Positions 1 through 8,032 of a stretch of 64,000 nucleotides of DNA are shown here, piece after piece. This DNA is from Sva-07 sp963698565 (GTDB lineage: Bacteria; Actinomycetota; Acidimicrobiia; Acidimicrobiales; Ilumatobacteraceae): assembly GCA_963698565.1 (NCBI GenBank), contig CAVORH010000010.1, positions 1-64,000 of the forward strand. The letters run 5' to 3'. The notes beneath the pieces were generated by a model that searched no databases, had not been told where the DNA came from, and saw only the letters and a program-made list of their open reading frames with translations. Numbering within the stretch: position 1 is the stretch's first letter; each line of letters opens with the position of its first letter. A program made the position numbers and the translations under genes.

Positions 1-17
1 CCCCCTCGTCATGATGG
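1..17 (+). promoter_or_regulatory. Conserved leader of DUF222-HNH gene, copy 1
   Basis: The 17 bases CCCCCTCGTCATGATGG immediately precede the DUF222-HNH gene that starts at 22. The same string with one mismatch (CCCCCTGGTCATGATGG) lies at 45804-45820, just before the paralogous gene. In this copy the tandem ATGATG is out of frame with the gene and soon meets a stop, so conservation is not explained by coding. Role unknown; a promoter or translational leader is inferred. Confidence 0.45.
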
Positions 18-21
18 GGGT

Positions 22-1269
22 ATGGACGTAGCAGTGGTCGTGGAGCGGGTGCGGGTGATCGCCGCAGTGCGCGCCGACGCAGGCGCCGGCCGCTGCGATC
101 GAGAGGCTGCGTTGACCGAGCTCCGGCGCGTCCGAGCGTGGGTCGATGCGTCGGAGGCCGATCTCGCCGCGGGACTGGCGGCCGAGGTCTCGTTCCCCGA
201 GGACACCCTCGCCACGACATCGAAGGGATCGATCGGTGCTGCGGCGAAGACGCTGGAGCGATCCGACACGTTGGGAGCGGTTCCGTCGTTCGCCGCCGCG
301 TTGGACGACGGGGCGATCACCTCTGGCCACGTCGACGCGGTCACCCGCGTGGCCAAGGGCCTGGAGCCCGAGCAGCGAACCGAGCTGCTCGAGCGCGTCG
401 GTGGGTTGGTGAACGTGGCCGCGCATGCGACCGAGGCCGAGTTCGGTCGGCGGGTTCGTGACGAGGCACGACGCATCCAACAGTCCGACGGGCTCGATCG
501 GCTGGAGCGGCAACGACGGGCGACGTCGTTGCGAACGTGGGTCGACGACGACGGGATGTGGAACCTGCGTGGCCGGTTCGATCCCCTGACCGGCGTGCGA
601 CTCGCGGCGAGGTTGGACGCCACAGTGGAGACCTTGTTCGCGGAGGCGACACCGCCGACGAGCCCCTCTGACCCCGTCGAGCGACAGCATCACCTGCGGG
701 CGCTCGCGCTGGCGCGGATCGTTTCACCGGATCAGTCCGCCGACGGCGGGGCACGGGGAACGACTGGCCACGGGCGGTCGGGCAGGGTGGAGTGCGTCGT
801 GGTGGTCGATGCGGATCAACCCGATGGCAGTGGTGGGGCGTGCGCCGAATGGCCGATTCACGTCGAGGTGCCGTGGCGGGTGCTCGCCGAACTGGCGGAC
901 ACCGCCGACGTCCACGCCGTGGTCGTGCGAAACGGTGTGGTGCTCCACGCTCCCGGCGAGCTCGACCTCGGGCGAACCACGCGACTCGCGAATCGAGCGC
1001 AACGACGTGCACTCCGCGGGCTCTACCGCACCTGTGCGATCCCGGGCTGTTCCACTCACTACGACCGCTGCAACCTGCACCACGTGATCTGGTGGCGTCA
1101 CGGCGGCCGCACCGATCTCGACAATCTGGTGCCGCTGTGCACACATCATCACCACCGGGTACACGACGACGGTTGGCAGCTCGGGCTCGGCCCGAATCGC
1201 GAACTGACCCTCACGTTGCCCGACGGCACCGTTCGCAGTACCGGGCCGCCCGGTCGGCGCGCCGCCTGA
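22..1269 (+). CDS. DUF222 (13E12-type) protein with C-terminal HNH nuclease domain
   Basis: A 415-residue protein of the actinobacterial DUF222/13E12-repeat family. An N-terminal helical DUF222 region covers roughly residues 10-300. An HNH nuclease motif occupies about 338-383, with zinc-ligand cysteines in CAIPGC and PLC and the HH pair in CNLHHV followed by a histidine-rich HHHHRVHD. Such proteins are multicopy in actinobacteria and thought to be DNA endonucleases, often tied to mobile DNA, but the biological role is not established. The ATG at 22 is chosen because it aligns with the ATG at 45826 of the paralogue (residues 46 kb away are roughly 60-65% identical by eye). It is the first gene in the window and looks intact. 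Confidence 0.9.
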   Translation: MDVAVVVERVRVIAAVRADAGAGRCDREAALTELRRVRAWVDASEADLAAGLAAEVSFPEDTLATTSKGSIGAAAKTLERSDTLGAVPSFAAALDDGAITSGHVDAVTRVAKGLEPEQRTELLERVGGLVNVAAHATEAEFGRRVRDEARRIQQSDGLDRLERQRRATSLRTWVDDDGMWNLRGRFDPLTGVRLAARLDATVETLFAEATPPTSPSDPVERQHHLRALALARIVSPDQSADGGARGTTGHGRSGRVECVVVVDADQPDGSGGACAEWPIHVEVPWRVLAELADTADVHAVVVRNGVVLHAPGELDLGRTTRLANRAQRRALRGLYRTCAIPGCSTHYDRCNLHHVIWWRHGGRTDLDNLVPLCTHHHHRVHDDGWQLGLGPNRELTLTLPDGTVRSTGPPGRRAA

Positions 1270-1313
1270 CGGGCAGTGACGAGTGTTGCGGCTTCGAACT
1301 CCTCGGCATGCCG

Positions 1314-1604
1314 CTACGGCTTCGGTGTCGGCATCACGCCGGCCTGACGGAGGCCGGCCAGGTTGTCGACGGTGTCGTCTTCGGCCACCATCGCCAGGGG
1401 TTCCTCGTGGTGGTCCGGCATCGTCATCCAGGCCCGCTCGACCATTTCGCGAACGGAGTCGCGTCCGGTTCGAAGTGGCGCGTCGGGGCGGTAGTCGGCG
1501 ACGTCATCGAACGCATACAGCTCATCGATCGCCTCGAACCTGCGTCCGTTCCAGATCTCGTCGAACAGACGGCGGACGACGGCCTTGTTCCGTGCGACGC
1601 TCAT
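1314..1604 (-). CDS. SnoaL-like (NTF2-fold) protein, C-terminally truncated
   Basis: Encodes 96 residues beginning MSVARNKAVVRRLFDEIWNG, typical of the SnoaL-like polyketide-cyclase/ester-cyclase family (NTF2 fold). The family is normally about 130-150 residues; here homology fades after MVAEDDTV and the protein ends in an unrelated proline-rich tail (GVMPTPKP), so the last strands of the fold are missing. A strong Shine-Dalgarno (GGAGG) sits 5-6 bases before the ATG, so it may still be translated. No catalytic activity can be assigned. Its 3' end faces the DUF222 gene; the csp terminator lies upstream of it. Confidence 0.6.
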   Translation of the reverse strand: MSVARNKAVVRRLFDEIWNGRRFEAIDELYAFDDVADYRPDAPLRTGRDSVREMVERAWMTMPDHHEEPLAMVAEDDTVDNLAGLRQAGVMPTPKP

Positions 1605-1667
1605 CGAGCCTCCGGTCGATCGTCAGTTGCCACCAACGCCATGCTCGCTGCAAGCAGGGAAAACGCC

Positions 1668-1700
1668 GAGCGCCGCCGACCGGATCGGTCGGCGGCGCTC
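1668..1700 (-). terminator. Rho-independent terminator of the cold-shock gene
   Basis: A perfect 14-bp inverted repeat (GAGCGCCGCCGACC / GGTCGGCGGCGCTC, arms 1668-1681 and 1687-1700, 5-base loop) lies 15 bases past the csp stop codon. On the minus strand the stem is followed by CTCGGCGTTTTCC, giving a short T-run. It should end csp transcription before the SnoaL-like gene. Confidence 0.75.
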
Positions 1701-1715
1701 CTCGGAGTCAGTCGA

Positions 1716-1913
1716 TCAGAGTGCTCGGACGTTCTGGGCTTCGTCGCCCTTGCGGCCCTGGCCGATGTCGAATTCGACGCTCTGGCCCTCGTCGAGAGAC
1801 TTGTAGCCCTCACCTGCGATGTTGGAGTGATGGACGAACACGTCCTCCCCACCGTCGCGTGAGATGAAGCCGAAGCCCTTCTCGCTGTTGAAGAATTTCA
1901 CGGTGCCTTGCAT
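1716..1913 (-). CDS. Cold-shock protein (CspA family)
   Basis: A 65-residue single-domain cold-shock protein, MQGTVKFFNSEKGFGFISRD, with both RNA-binding motifs: RNP1 (KGFGFI) and RNP2 (DVFVHHS). Length and sequence match the family exactly. These small cytoplasmic proteins bind single-stranded nucleic acid and act as RNA chaperones at low temperature or in growth transitions. The internal ATG at 1913 is taken as the start because upstream residues are not family-like. It is monocistronic, with its own terminator downstream and a leader of more than 100 bases up to the next divergent gene. Confidence 0.95.
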   Translation of the reverse strand: MQGTVKFFNSEKGFGFISRDGGEDVFVHHSNIAGEGYKSLDEGQSVEFDIGQGRKGDEAQNVRAL

Positions 1914-2066
1914 CAGTACAACTTTCGGTTCGAACACGCCATCGTGACGCGCTCACGCCGAACCCTACGGTGATCGTCGCGGCCATCCTCCGCTGCCCGG
2001 TCGCCGACGACCCGACAGTCCGACGCTCCGGTGAACCGACTGCGAGCCTCGATGGCACAACGGAGC

Positions 2067-2378
2067 ATGACTCCGGAACATCGCATCGGTCGATCGGAGT
2101 GGTCGAGCTACAGGCGCAACTGGTGGAAGTTCCTGGTGACCGGCCTCATGCTCATCGTCGCCGTCATCATCGGCTCCCGCGTGGGGCTCGACGCGTGGTT
2201 CGTCGGCTTCTTCACCGTGATCTCGGCGTTCCTGCTGGTCGCAGTCGGGCTCGTGCTCGGACTCGGCCACCTGGCCCACGGTCGAGGAGACCCTCGCTGC
2301 CCAATCGTCAGAGCATGCGCTGGCGGCGAAGGGACTTCATCGCGAAGTAGCCGAAGAGCGGCGGGATGTAGAACGTGA
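2067..2378 (+). CDS. Small membrane protein, 3' end overlapping the flippase gene
   Basis: About 103 residues, unrecognised. Two clear hydrophobic segments follow a basic, tryptophan-containing N-terminus (SYRRNWWKFLVTGLMLIVAV and FFTVISAFLLVAVGLVLGL), so two membrane passes are predicted. The frame then runs about 70 bases into the 3' end of the convergent flippase gene, where the translated residues look like random low-complexity sequence. The true functional part is probably the first 75 residues. A GGAG lies before the ATG at 2067; an in-frame GTG at 2031 is an alternative. Function unknown. Confidence 0.5.
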   Translation: MTPEHRIGRSEWSSYRRNWWKFLVTGLMLIVAVIIGSRVGLDAWFVGFFTVISAFLLVAVGLVLGLGHLAHGRGDPRCPIVRACAGGEGTSSRSSRRAAGCRT

Positions 2379-4722
2379 TCAAGCGGTAGCACAGGGCAGC
2401 ACCCATCGCGCTGGCACTGTCGACGCCGATCGCCGTGTACCCGGCCGTGAGCGCGGCCTCGGTGACCCCAACACCGCCGGGCACGGGCATCAGGCCGGCG
2501 AACAGCGCCACGCACACGTTGACCAGCACCACATCGGCGAAGCCGACGTCCTGTCCGAACGCCCGCAGGATCGTGTAGCTCGTGAGCGAGAACAGCAACT
2601 GCACGAGCAGGTTCGCGAGCACCACCGAGATCAGTCGTCGTGGTGAGCTGAGCAGCGGCCCGATCTTCGACCACGTGGTCTTGACGACCAACACCACCGG
2701 ATCGCGGAACTTGGGAACGAAGGCGACGACCGCGATGCCGACGATGAGGACGACCAGCAGGATCACCAGCCACTTGCCGGTGAAGTCGACGCTGGACGTG
2801 CTGATGTCGAGGTTCAGGCTGCCGAGCCCGAATCCGACGATCCCGAAGAGCAGGATCATCTGGGCGACGAACCCGCCGACGCTGTCGAGCCCGCCGACCG
2901 TGATGGCCGTCGTCTTGTCGAGGCCGTTGCGTTGGAAGAAGCGGATGTTGACCGCGACACGCGCCGCCGTCGATGGTACGGCGAGGTTGACGAAGGTGAT
3001 CGCGAACTCGAGCAGGGTCAGCCGCCCGTAGGGAACGGGGATCGGCGCGGCCTTCGACACGCTGAGGGCCCCGGCGAATCGGGGGCTCTGGCCGATGATC
3101 AGCGCGAGGATCAGGATCGGGACGCTCGCCCCGGCGATCGAGTCGACGATCGACTGGAGCCCGACCTGTTGGACCGCGCCGATGATCGTGTAGAACACGA
3201 CCGCCAGCAGGATCCACATCACCACGTTGCCCACGGAGAACCGGCGAATCGCCTGGAGGTCCTGCTCCTCGGCGCCGACCGTCTTGATCGTCGCCTTGCG
3301 GAGGTCGTCGATGTCGACGTGGGCGGCGCCGGCCTGGCGGCGCAGCGCCGGCAGCATCGCTGCCGGTTGCACGTACGTCGTGGTCGTTGTCAGGTCCTCC
3401 GTGCCGAGCGCGTCGACGGCTGCTGCGATGGCGCGGTCGGCGCCGACGACCACCGCCGTCGACGTCAGCAGTTGCGCTTCGTCGAGTCGCCGGGACATGT
3501 CGTCCCAGTCGATCGTGGCGCGTTCGAACTCGCCGATGTAGACGGCCCCGTCTGCGACCTGGAGGTGGCCGGGGGTGATCCCGCCGTGGCGGATGCCGGC
3601 GCTGTGCAGCCGTGCGAGCGATTTCCATGCACTCGAGAGCAGCGCGTCGTCGACCTGCCCACCGTCGGCTCCGAAGGCCGGGCCGACGCGTTCGGTGACG
3701 AAGAGGGCGTCGCCTCGCTGGTCCATCGCCGCGGCCACGAGCGGAGCGACGAGCGCGCCTTCGCGTTCGGCGTACAGCGTGAGGTATGCCTGGTGCTCGA
3801 TCTGATGGCGCCGATTGACGGTGACGTTGCGGCCGCCCGAGCGATAGAAGACCAGCCGCCACATCTTGACGAAGAACTGGCTGTCCCACGAGTCGCGTCC
3901 ATGGACGTGGACGTCGAGCTGGCGGTCGTCGGGGGTGCGAGCCTCGGCGACGATGACGCCGTTGCGGGCTTCGACCCTGGTGGGCTCGGCGTCGACGCCG
4001 ACCGAGCGCAGCGCTTGACGAAGGTCACCGAGCGACATCGCTCCGTCGGGTGAACCGAACACGAGGTGGACCAGTGCACCGGCGGCCCAGCCGATCGCGA
4101 CCGCAGCCAAGCCGGCACCGGGCGCCGTGACGCCGAGGACGAGCGCCGCGAGCCACGCGGTGCCGATCAGCCAGCGACCGAACGTCCGCAAGGGGCTGAC
4201 GAAGTACGGGCTGGCGACGGCGATGGTCGCTGCGCCGGCCGCGAGGGCGAGCGAGGGGAACGATCCCGGTCCGTTGGCGGTACCGATGCTGTCGGTGAGT
4301 GTGGGAACCTCGCTGTCGACGAGCCACCCGACGAGCAGGACGCCGCCGACGGTGAGGGCGAGGCTGACGGCCCAGTCGCGAAGGAGCCCCCATCGGTGTC
4401 GGGCGAGTGCGAGCGCACCGACGACGAGCACCCAGATCTGGACGAAGTCGTAGGCGATCTCCCAGAGGAAGTCGAGGAGCCCCGGAAGGTTCGACAGCCA
4501 CTGGGCGAACGTCGTCTCGAAATCGCCGGGGTCGTCGACGGCAACGGCGGTGACGGCCAGGATGACGAGCGAGAGCACCAGCAGCACGACATCGGTCGGG
4601 CGTCGGAATCGCTGAGGCTTGGCCGGCACCGAGAACGCCCGAGTGGTCAGGCGTCCCGATCCGAGATCGGACAGCCGGATCGGGGTGTGCGCGGAGTCGG
4701 CGTCGCCGTGCGGCGCGCTCAT
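2308..4722 (-). CDS. Fusion: PAP2-like membrane region + kinase-like domain + flippase-like (UPF0104/LPG-synthase TM) domain
   Basis: An 804-residue membrane protein with three parts. Residues ~35-225 hold about six membrane segments and a degenerate PAP2-type signature (GSFPSLAL where phosphatases have FPSGHA). Residues ~240-470 resemble a lipopolysaccharide-kinase/protein-kinase fold with a decayed catalytic loop (HGGITPGHLQ in place of HxDxxxxN), so phosphotransfer is doubtful. Residues ~495-800 form the eight-or-so-helix UPF0104/TIGR00374 domain found in lysyl-phosphatidylglycerol synthases, with the conserved PVPGGVGVTEA. The last domain is thought to move lipid-linked substrates across the membrane. 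Similar kinase-flippase fusions are known in actinobacteria, where they are annotated only by domain. Substrate unknown. Confidence 0.8.
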   Translation of the reverse strand: MSAPHGDADSAHTPIRLSDLGSGRLTTRAFSVPAKPQRFRRPTDVVLLVLSLVILAVTAVAVDDPGDFETTFAQWLSNLPGLLDFLWEIAYDFVQIWVLVVGALALARHRWGLLRDWAVSLALTVGGVLLVGWLVDSEVPTLTDSIGTANGPGSFPSLALAAGAATIAVASPYFVSPLRTFGRWLIGTAWLAALVLGVTAPGAGLAAVAIGWAAGALVHLVFGSPDGAMSLGDLRQALRSVGVDAEPTRVEARNGVIVAEARTPDDRQLDVHVHGRDSWDSQFFVKMWRLVFYRSGGRNVTVNRRHQIEHQAYLTLYAEREGALVAPLVAAAMDQRGDALFVTERVGPAFGADGGQVDDALLSSAWKSLARLHSAGIRHGGITPGHLQVADGAVYIGEFERATIDWDDMSRRLDEAQLLTSTAVVVGADRAIAAAVDALGTEDLTTTTTYVQPAAMLPALRRQAGAAHVDIDDLRKATIKTVGAEEQDLQAIRRFSVGNVVMWILLAVVFYTIIGAVQQVGLQSIVDSIAGASVPILILALIIGQSPRFAGALSVSKAAPIPVPYGRLTLLEFAITFVNLAVPSTAARVAVNIRFFQRNGLDKTTAITVGGLDSVGGFVAQMILLFGIVGFGLGSLNLDISTSSVDFTGKWLVILLVVLIVGIAVVAFVPKFRDPVVLVVKTTWSKIGPLLSSPRRLISVVLANLLVQLLFSLTSYTILRAFGQDVGFADVVLVNVCVALFAGLMPVPGGVGVTEAALTAGYTAIGVDSASAMGAALCYRLITFYIPPLFGYFAMKSLRRQRML

Positions 4723-4887
4723 GGCCGAGGAGAGCAGTCGAGTGTCGAGATGCGACGACGGTAGCCGTCGGTCGTTCGTCAGGACGGGATTCCGGTCGGC
4801 GGGCGTGTCGAATCGGCAGCCCTCGTTCTATGTTGTCGGCGAAGCCCAAACGGTGACAGACGACGACAGACGACGACAGAGGACGAC

Positions 4888-6151
4888 ATGAGCATCTCCC
4901 CGAACCAACTGATCGAGCCGACGTTCTGGCGTCAGCCACTCGCCGATCGCATGGCGCAGTTCGCCGATCTTCGCGAGCAGGGCTCGATCCTGCCCGTCGA
5001 GGTGCACAACCCGATGTCGGAGTCGACCGAGGTCTTCCACGCACTCACCCGCTACGACGAGGTGGTCGAGGTGAGCAAGCGCCCCGAGGAGTTCTGTTCG
5101 GGCAAGGGGGCCGTCTCGATCTTCGACATGCCGCTCGAGATGCTGGAGTTCTTCGGCAGCTTCATCAACATGGACAACCCGCGCCACGCCAATCAGCGAC
5201 GGATCGTGGCGCACAGCTTCACGCCGACGCAGTTGCAGGGCGTCCTGGAGTCGGTCGAGTCGATCTGTACCGAGGTGATCGACGGGTTCTGCGAGCGTGG
5301 CGAGGTCGACCTCGTCGAGGTGCTCTCCCAGCCGTTCCCGCTGTTGATCATCTGCGACATGATGGGGATCCCACGCAGCGAGTTCGGCACCGTGCTCGAT
5401 GCGACCAACGTGATCCTGAGTGGCGGCGATGCCGAGTTCATGGGTGACGGTGATCCCATGGCGGCCTATCTCGAATGCCGGTATCGCGCTGAGCACGCTG
5501 ATGGGCGAACTGATCGAGGAGCGGCGCAAGAACCCGACCGACGACCTCACCTCCAAGCTGGTGCACAACAACCTGCCGGAGGACCTGTTGACGCCGGCGG
5601 AGATCACGTCGTTCTTCGTCCTGCTCGCGGTCGCCGGCAACGACACGACACGCACCGCGATCAGCCACGGCGTCAACCTGCTGGCGATGAACCCGGACCA
5701 GAAGGCGATCTGGCAGGCCGACGTCGACGGCGTCACCAACAGCGCCGTCGAGGAGATCGTGCGCGCTGCCTCGCCGGTCACGTTCATGCGGCGCACGGCG
5801 ACGCGCGACGTGTCGCTCGCCGGTCAGGACTTCCACGAGGGCGACAAGTTCGTGATGTTCTACGGCGCCGCGAACCGCGACCCGCGGGTGTTCGACGATC
5901 CGGAGAAGTTCGACGTGCTTCGCCAGCCCAACCCGCACGTCGGCTTCGGTGGTCCCGGCCCGCACTTCTGCCTCGGAGCGAACCTCGCACGCCGCGAGGT
6001 GGCGATCGTGTTCCGGGAGCTGTTCAAGCGTCTTCCGGACCTCGAGGTGACCGGCCCGGCGATCCCGCTCGATGCGGAAGGCATCCCGCTGGTCACTGGC
6101 ATCAAGCACCTGCCGGTGAGCTTCACGCCCACCAAGCCGATCAACGGGTAG
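4888..6151 (+). pseudogene. Cytochrome P450, interrupted by a single-base frameshift
   Basis: Together the two frames encode a complete bacterial P450 of about 420 residues. Frame 1 from the ATG at 4888 (strong AGAGGA ribosome site) gives the N-terminal half to about 5472; frame 2 then gives NAGIALSTLMGELIEER onward. It carries the I-helix oxygen-binding AGNDTT, the K-helix ExxR (EEIVR), and the heme-binding FGGPGPHFCLG with the cysteine ligand. Dropping the G at 5473 restores one frame (AAYL-NAGIALS). All catalytic motifs are intact, so the gene is either recently broken or a sequencing error. Class: soluble, ferredoxin-dependent type; substrate not predictable. Its 3' end overlaps the convergent PhyH gene by 11 bases. 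Confidence 0.85.
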
Positions 6152-7010
6152 CGGCCGGTGCCCCGCTGGTCTCGTAGGTGGAGTGGAGGTCGAGCGGCAC
6201 GTTCGGGTCTCCGGGAGTCATCGGGCGGATCGGTTGCATGATGCGGCGCCGTTCGGGCGTCAGACGATCGAGGAGCTCCGGTGACAGGCGGTACCCGAAA
6301 CGTGGCTGTGCCCACGGCGGCCCGTAGCGCAGGATGATCACCCGGCGCTCGCCGGGGTTGGTTCGGCTGCTGCCGCCGTGCAGGCAGGCGTCGACGAACA
6401 GCAGCGCATCGCCGGCGCGCGCGTGGATCGGCTCTGCGTGGGGAAGTTGGTCCACGCGGTCGCCGCGCGCGTAGTCGCCGGCAAGCGGGTGGGGCAGGTT
6501 GGACTTGTGGCTGCCGGGCACGATCATCGTCGGCCCGTCGCCGGGCCCGATGTCGGTCAGTGCGACGAGCACGTTGAGCTGCCCGCACCGGAACTTGCCG
6601 TCGCGCATCGCGTACTGGGTGCGAATCGAGGCGTCGTGGCCGCCGGAGTGCGCCGGGTGGTGACCGCCCGCCTCGCGGCTGGTGGCGATGTGCTCGTCGA
6701 TCGTGATGCCCTCGACGTAGGTGCCCGCCTCACCGGCGTACCGCCGAGCGTGGTCGATCCACGAGGGGTGGTCGATCAGGGAGTCGAAGGTCGGATCGCC
6801 GCAATCGAGCAGGTTGTGGAGCTCGAACCCGGTGTCGAGGGTGTAGTCGCGGCGTTGGGCGTTGCCGTACCACTCGCCGTTGGCGAGATCGGGGAACCGG
6901 TCGTAGGCGTGGTTGAGGGCGTCGACCTCGGCGGGTGCGAGCGCGCCACGGACCACGAGGAAGCCGCGGAGGTCGAACTCGTAGTCGTCCAGCATCGTCG
7001 GGGGAGCCAT
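6141..7010 (-). CDS. Phytanoyl-CoA dioxygenase (PhyH) family protein
   Basis: About 289 residues from MAPPTMLDDYEF. The family is Fe(II)/2-oxoglutarate-dependent oxygenases with a jelly-roll fold and a HxD...H iron site; candidate ligands are in HPAHSGGHD and the later DACLHGGSSRTNPGERR, which also supplies the arginine for 2-oxoglutarate. The region MIVPGSHKSNLPHP is characteristic of PhyH enzymes. Substrate unknown; divergence from a DeoR-type repressor that leads into a sugar transporter suggests modification of a transported carbohydrate or related compound (inference). An upstream in-frame start at 7055 exists but would overlap the shared operator, so 7010 is preferred. Confidence 0.85.
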   Translation of the reverse strand: MAPPTMLDDYEFDLRGFLVVRGALAPAEVDALNHAYDRFPDLANGEWYGNAQRRDYTLDTGFELHNLLDCGDPTFDSLIDHPSWIDHARRYAGEAGTYVEGITIDEHIATSREAGGHHPAHSGGHDASIRTQYAMRDGKFRCGQLNVLVALTDIGPGDGPTMIVPGSHKSNLPHPLAGDYARGDRVDQLPHAEPIHARAGDALLFVDACLHGGSSRTNPGERRVIILRYGPPWAQPRFGYRLSPELLDRLTPERRRIMQPIRPMTPGDPNVPLDLHSTYETSGAPAATR

Positions 7011-7035
7011 CGCCTCATCGTGCTCGAAACCGACA

Positions 7036-7070
7036 CTCTTGACAAGAGGTGACAAGCGGGCGCAAGATAT
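7036..7070 (+). promoter_or_regulatory. Promoter and palindromic operator between phyH and the DeoR regulator
   Basis: A perfect palindrome CTCTTG-A-CAAGAG (7036-7048) overlaps a consensus -35 TTGACA (7039-7044). GACAAG is repeated directly at 7051-7056. A weak -10 (CAAGAT, 7063-7068, spacing 18) would place transcription start next to the GTG at 7076, so the regulator mRNA may be leaderless. The position fits autoregulation and control of phyH. Inferred from sequence only. Confidence 0.55.
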
Positions 7071-7075
7071 CGAAA

Positions 7076-7921
7076 GTGAACGAAACCGGTTCCGCTCTGA
7101 GGGGGGCGGCGGTCGACGGTGGTGGTGTGGTGCTCGACGAGGCCAATCTTCCCGCCGAGGTCCGCCAGCAACTCGCCCACGAGTTCCTCCAGCAGCGCGG
7201 GTTCGTTCGGGTCCGCGAACTGTCCGACCGCTTCGGCGTCAGCACGGTGACCGTGCGCAACGACCTGCAGGCCCTGGAGGAGCGTCACCTCGCGCACCGT
7301 GTACACGGCGGAGCGATGCCGGTCGACCGGGCACGGGGCGAGCGGTCGTTCGAGGAGGTCGCCGCCCAGCACGCGCCACAGAAGCGCGCCATCGCTGAGG
7401 CTGCGGTCGCGCTGATCAGTCCCGGCGAGTCGATCCTGCTCGACGTCGGCACCACCACCGCAGCGCTGGCATCGGCGCTCGTCGCGACGACGTCGCTGAG
7501 CGAGGTGAACGTGATCACCAACGGCCTGTCGATCGCGCTGACACTCGAGGCGGCTCACCCCCGCCTGTCGATCGTCGTCACCGGCGGCACCTTGCGACCC
7601 AAGCAGCACTCGCTCGTCGATCCGCTCGCCGGGTCGATGCTGAAGACGCTGAGCGTCGACACGGTGTTCCTCGGCTGCAACGGCATCGATGCCGACGCTG
7701 GGGTCACCAACATCAACCTGCCCGAAGCCGACATCAAGCGCGCGATGATCGCCGCCTCGCAACGCTGCGTGGTGCTCGCAGACTCCACCAAGATCGGCGT
7801 CCGGGCGCTGGCAACCATCTGCGAGATCGATGCCGTCGACGTGGTGGTGACCGATGCCGGAGTGAGTCGCGACGACATCGAGTGGCTCAGGAATCGAGGC
7901 GTCGACGTGATCGTCGCCTAG
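7076..7921 (+). CDS. DeoR/GlpR-family transcriptional regulator of sugar metabolism
   Basis: About 281 residues. An N-terminal DeoR winged helix (HEFLQQRGFVRVRELSDRFG, then VSTVTVRNDLQALEE) is followed by the DeoRC sensor domain with ILLDVGTTTAALA, VITNGLSIA, TGGTLRPKQHSLVDPLA and VLADSTKIG, all family landmarks. Such repressors respond to phosphorylated sugar intermediates. It precedes a carbohydrate ABC transporter in the same direction and is divergent from phyH, so it probably controls both. The start is uncertain: a GTG at 7049 lies inside the promoter; the GTG at 7076 fits a leaderless transcript. Confidence 0.9.
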   Translation: MNETGSALRGAAVDGGGVVLDEANLPAEVRQQLAHEFLQQRGFVRVRELSDRFGVSTVTVRNDLQALEERHLAHRVHGGAMPVDRARGERSFEEVAAQHAPQKRAIAEAAVALISPGESILLDVGTTTAALASALVATTSLSEVNVITNGLSIALTLEAAHPRLSIVVTGGTLRPKQHSLVDPLAGSMLKTLSVDTVFLGCNGIDADAGVTNINLPEADIKRAMIAASQRCVVLADSTKIGVRALATICEIDAVDVVVTDAGVSRDDIEWLRNRGVDVIVA

Positions 7922-8032
7922 CGACGCGAGATCGTGGCACCCGGTTCGCACCGGGGCCAACGAACACCGATCGGCACCCGTCGGTCGGACACACAGCACT
8001 GCGAGCGATTCGCAGTGAGAGGGAGGAACGAC

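Noticed and set aside
2108..3889. Minus-strand open frame of 593 codons overlapping the flippase
   Set aside because: Different frame of the same strand; arginine-rich low-complexity translation, while the flippase frame shows coherent membrane helices.
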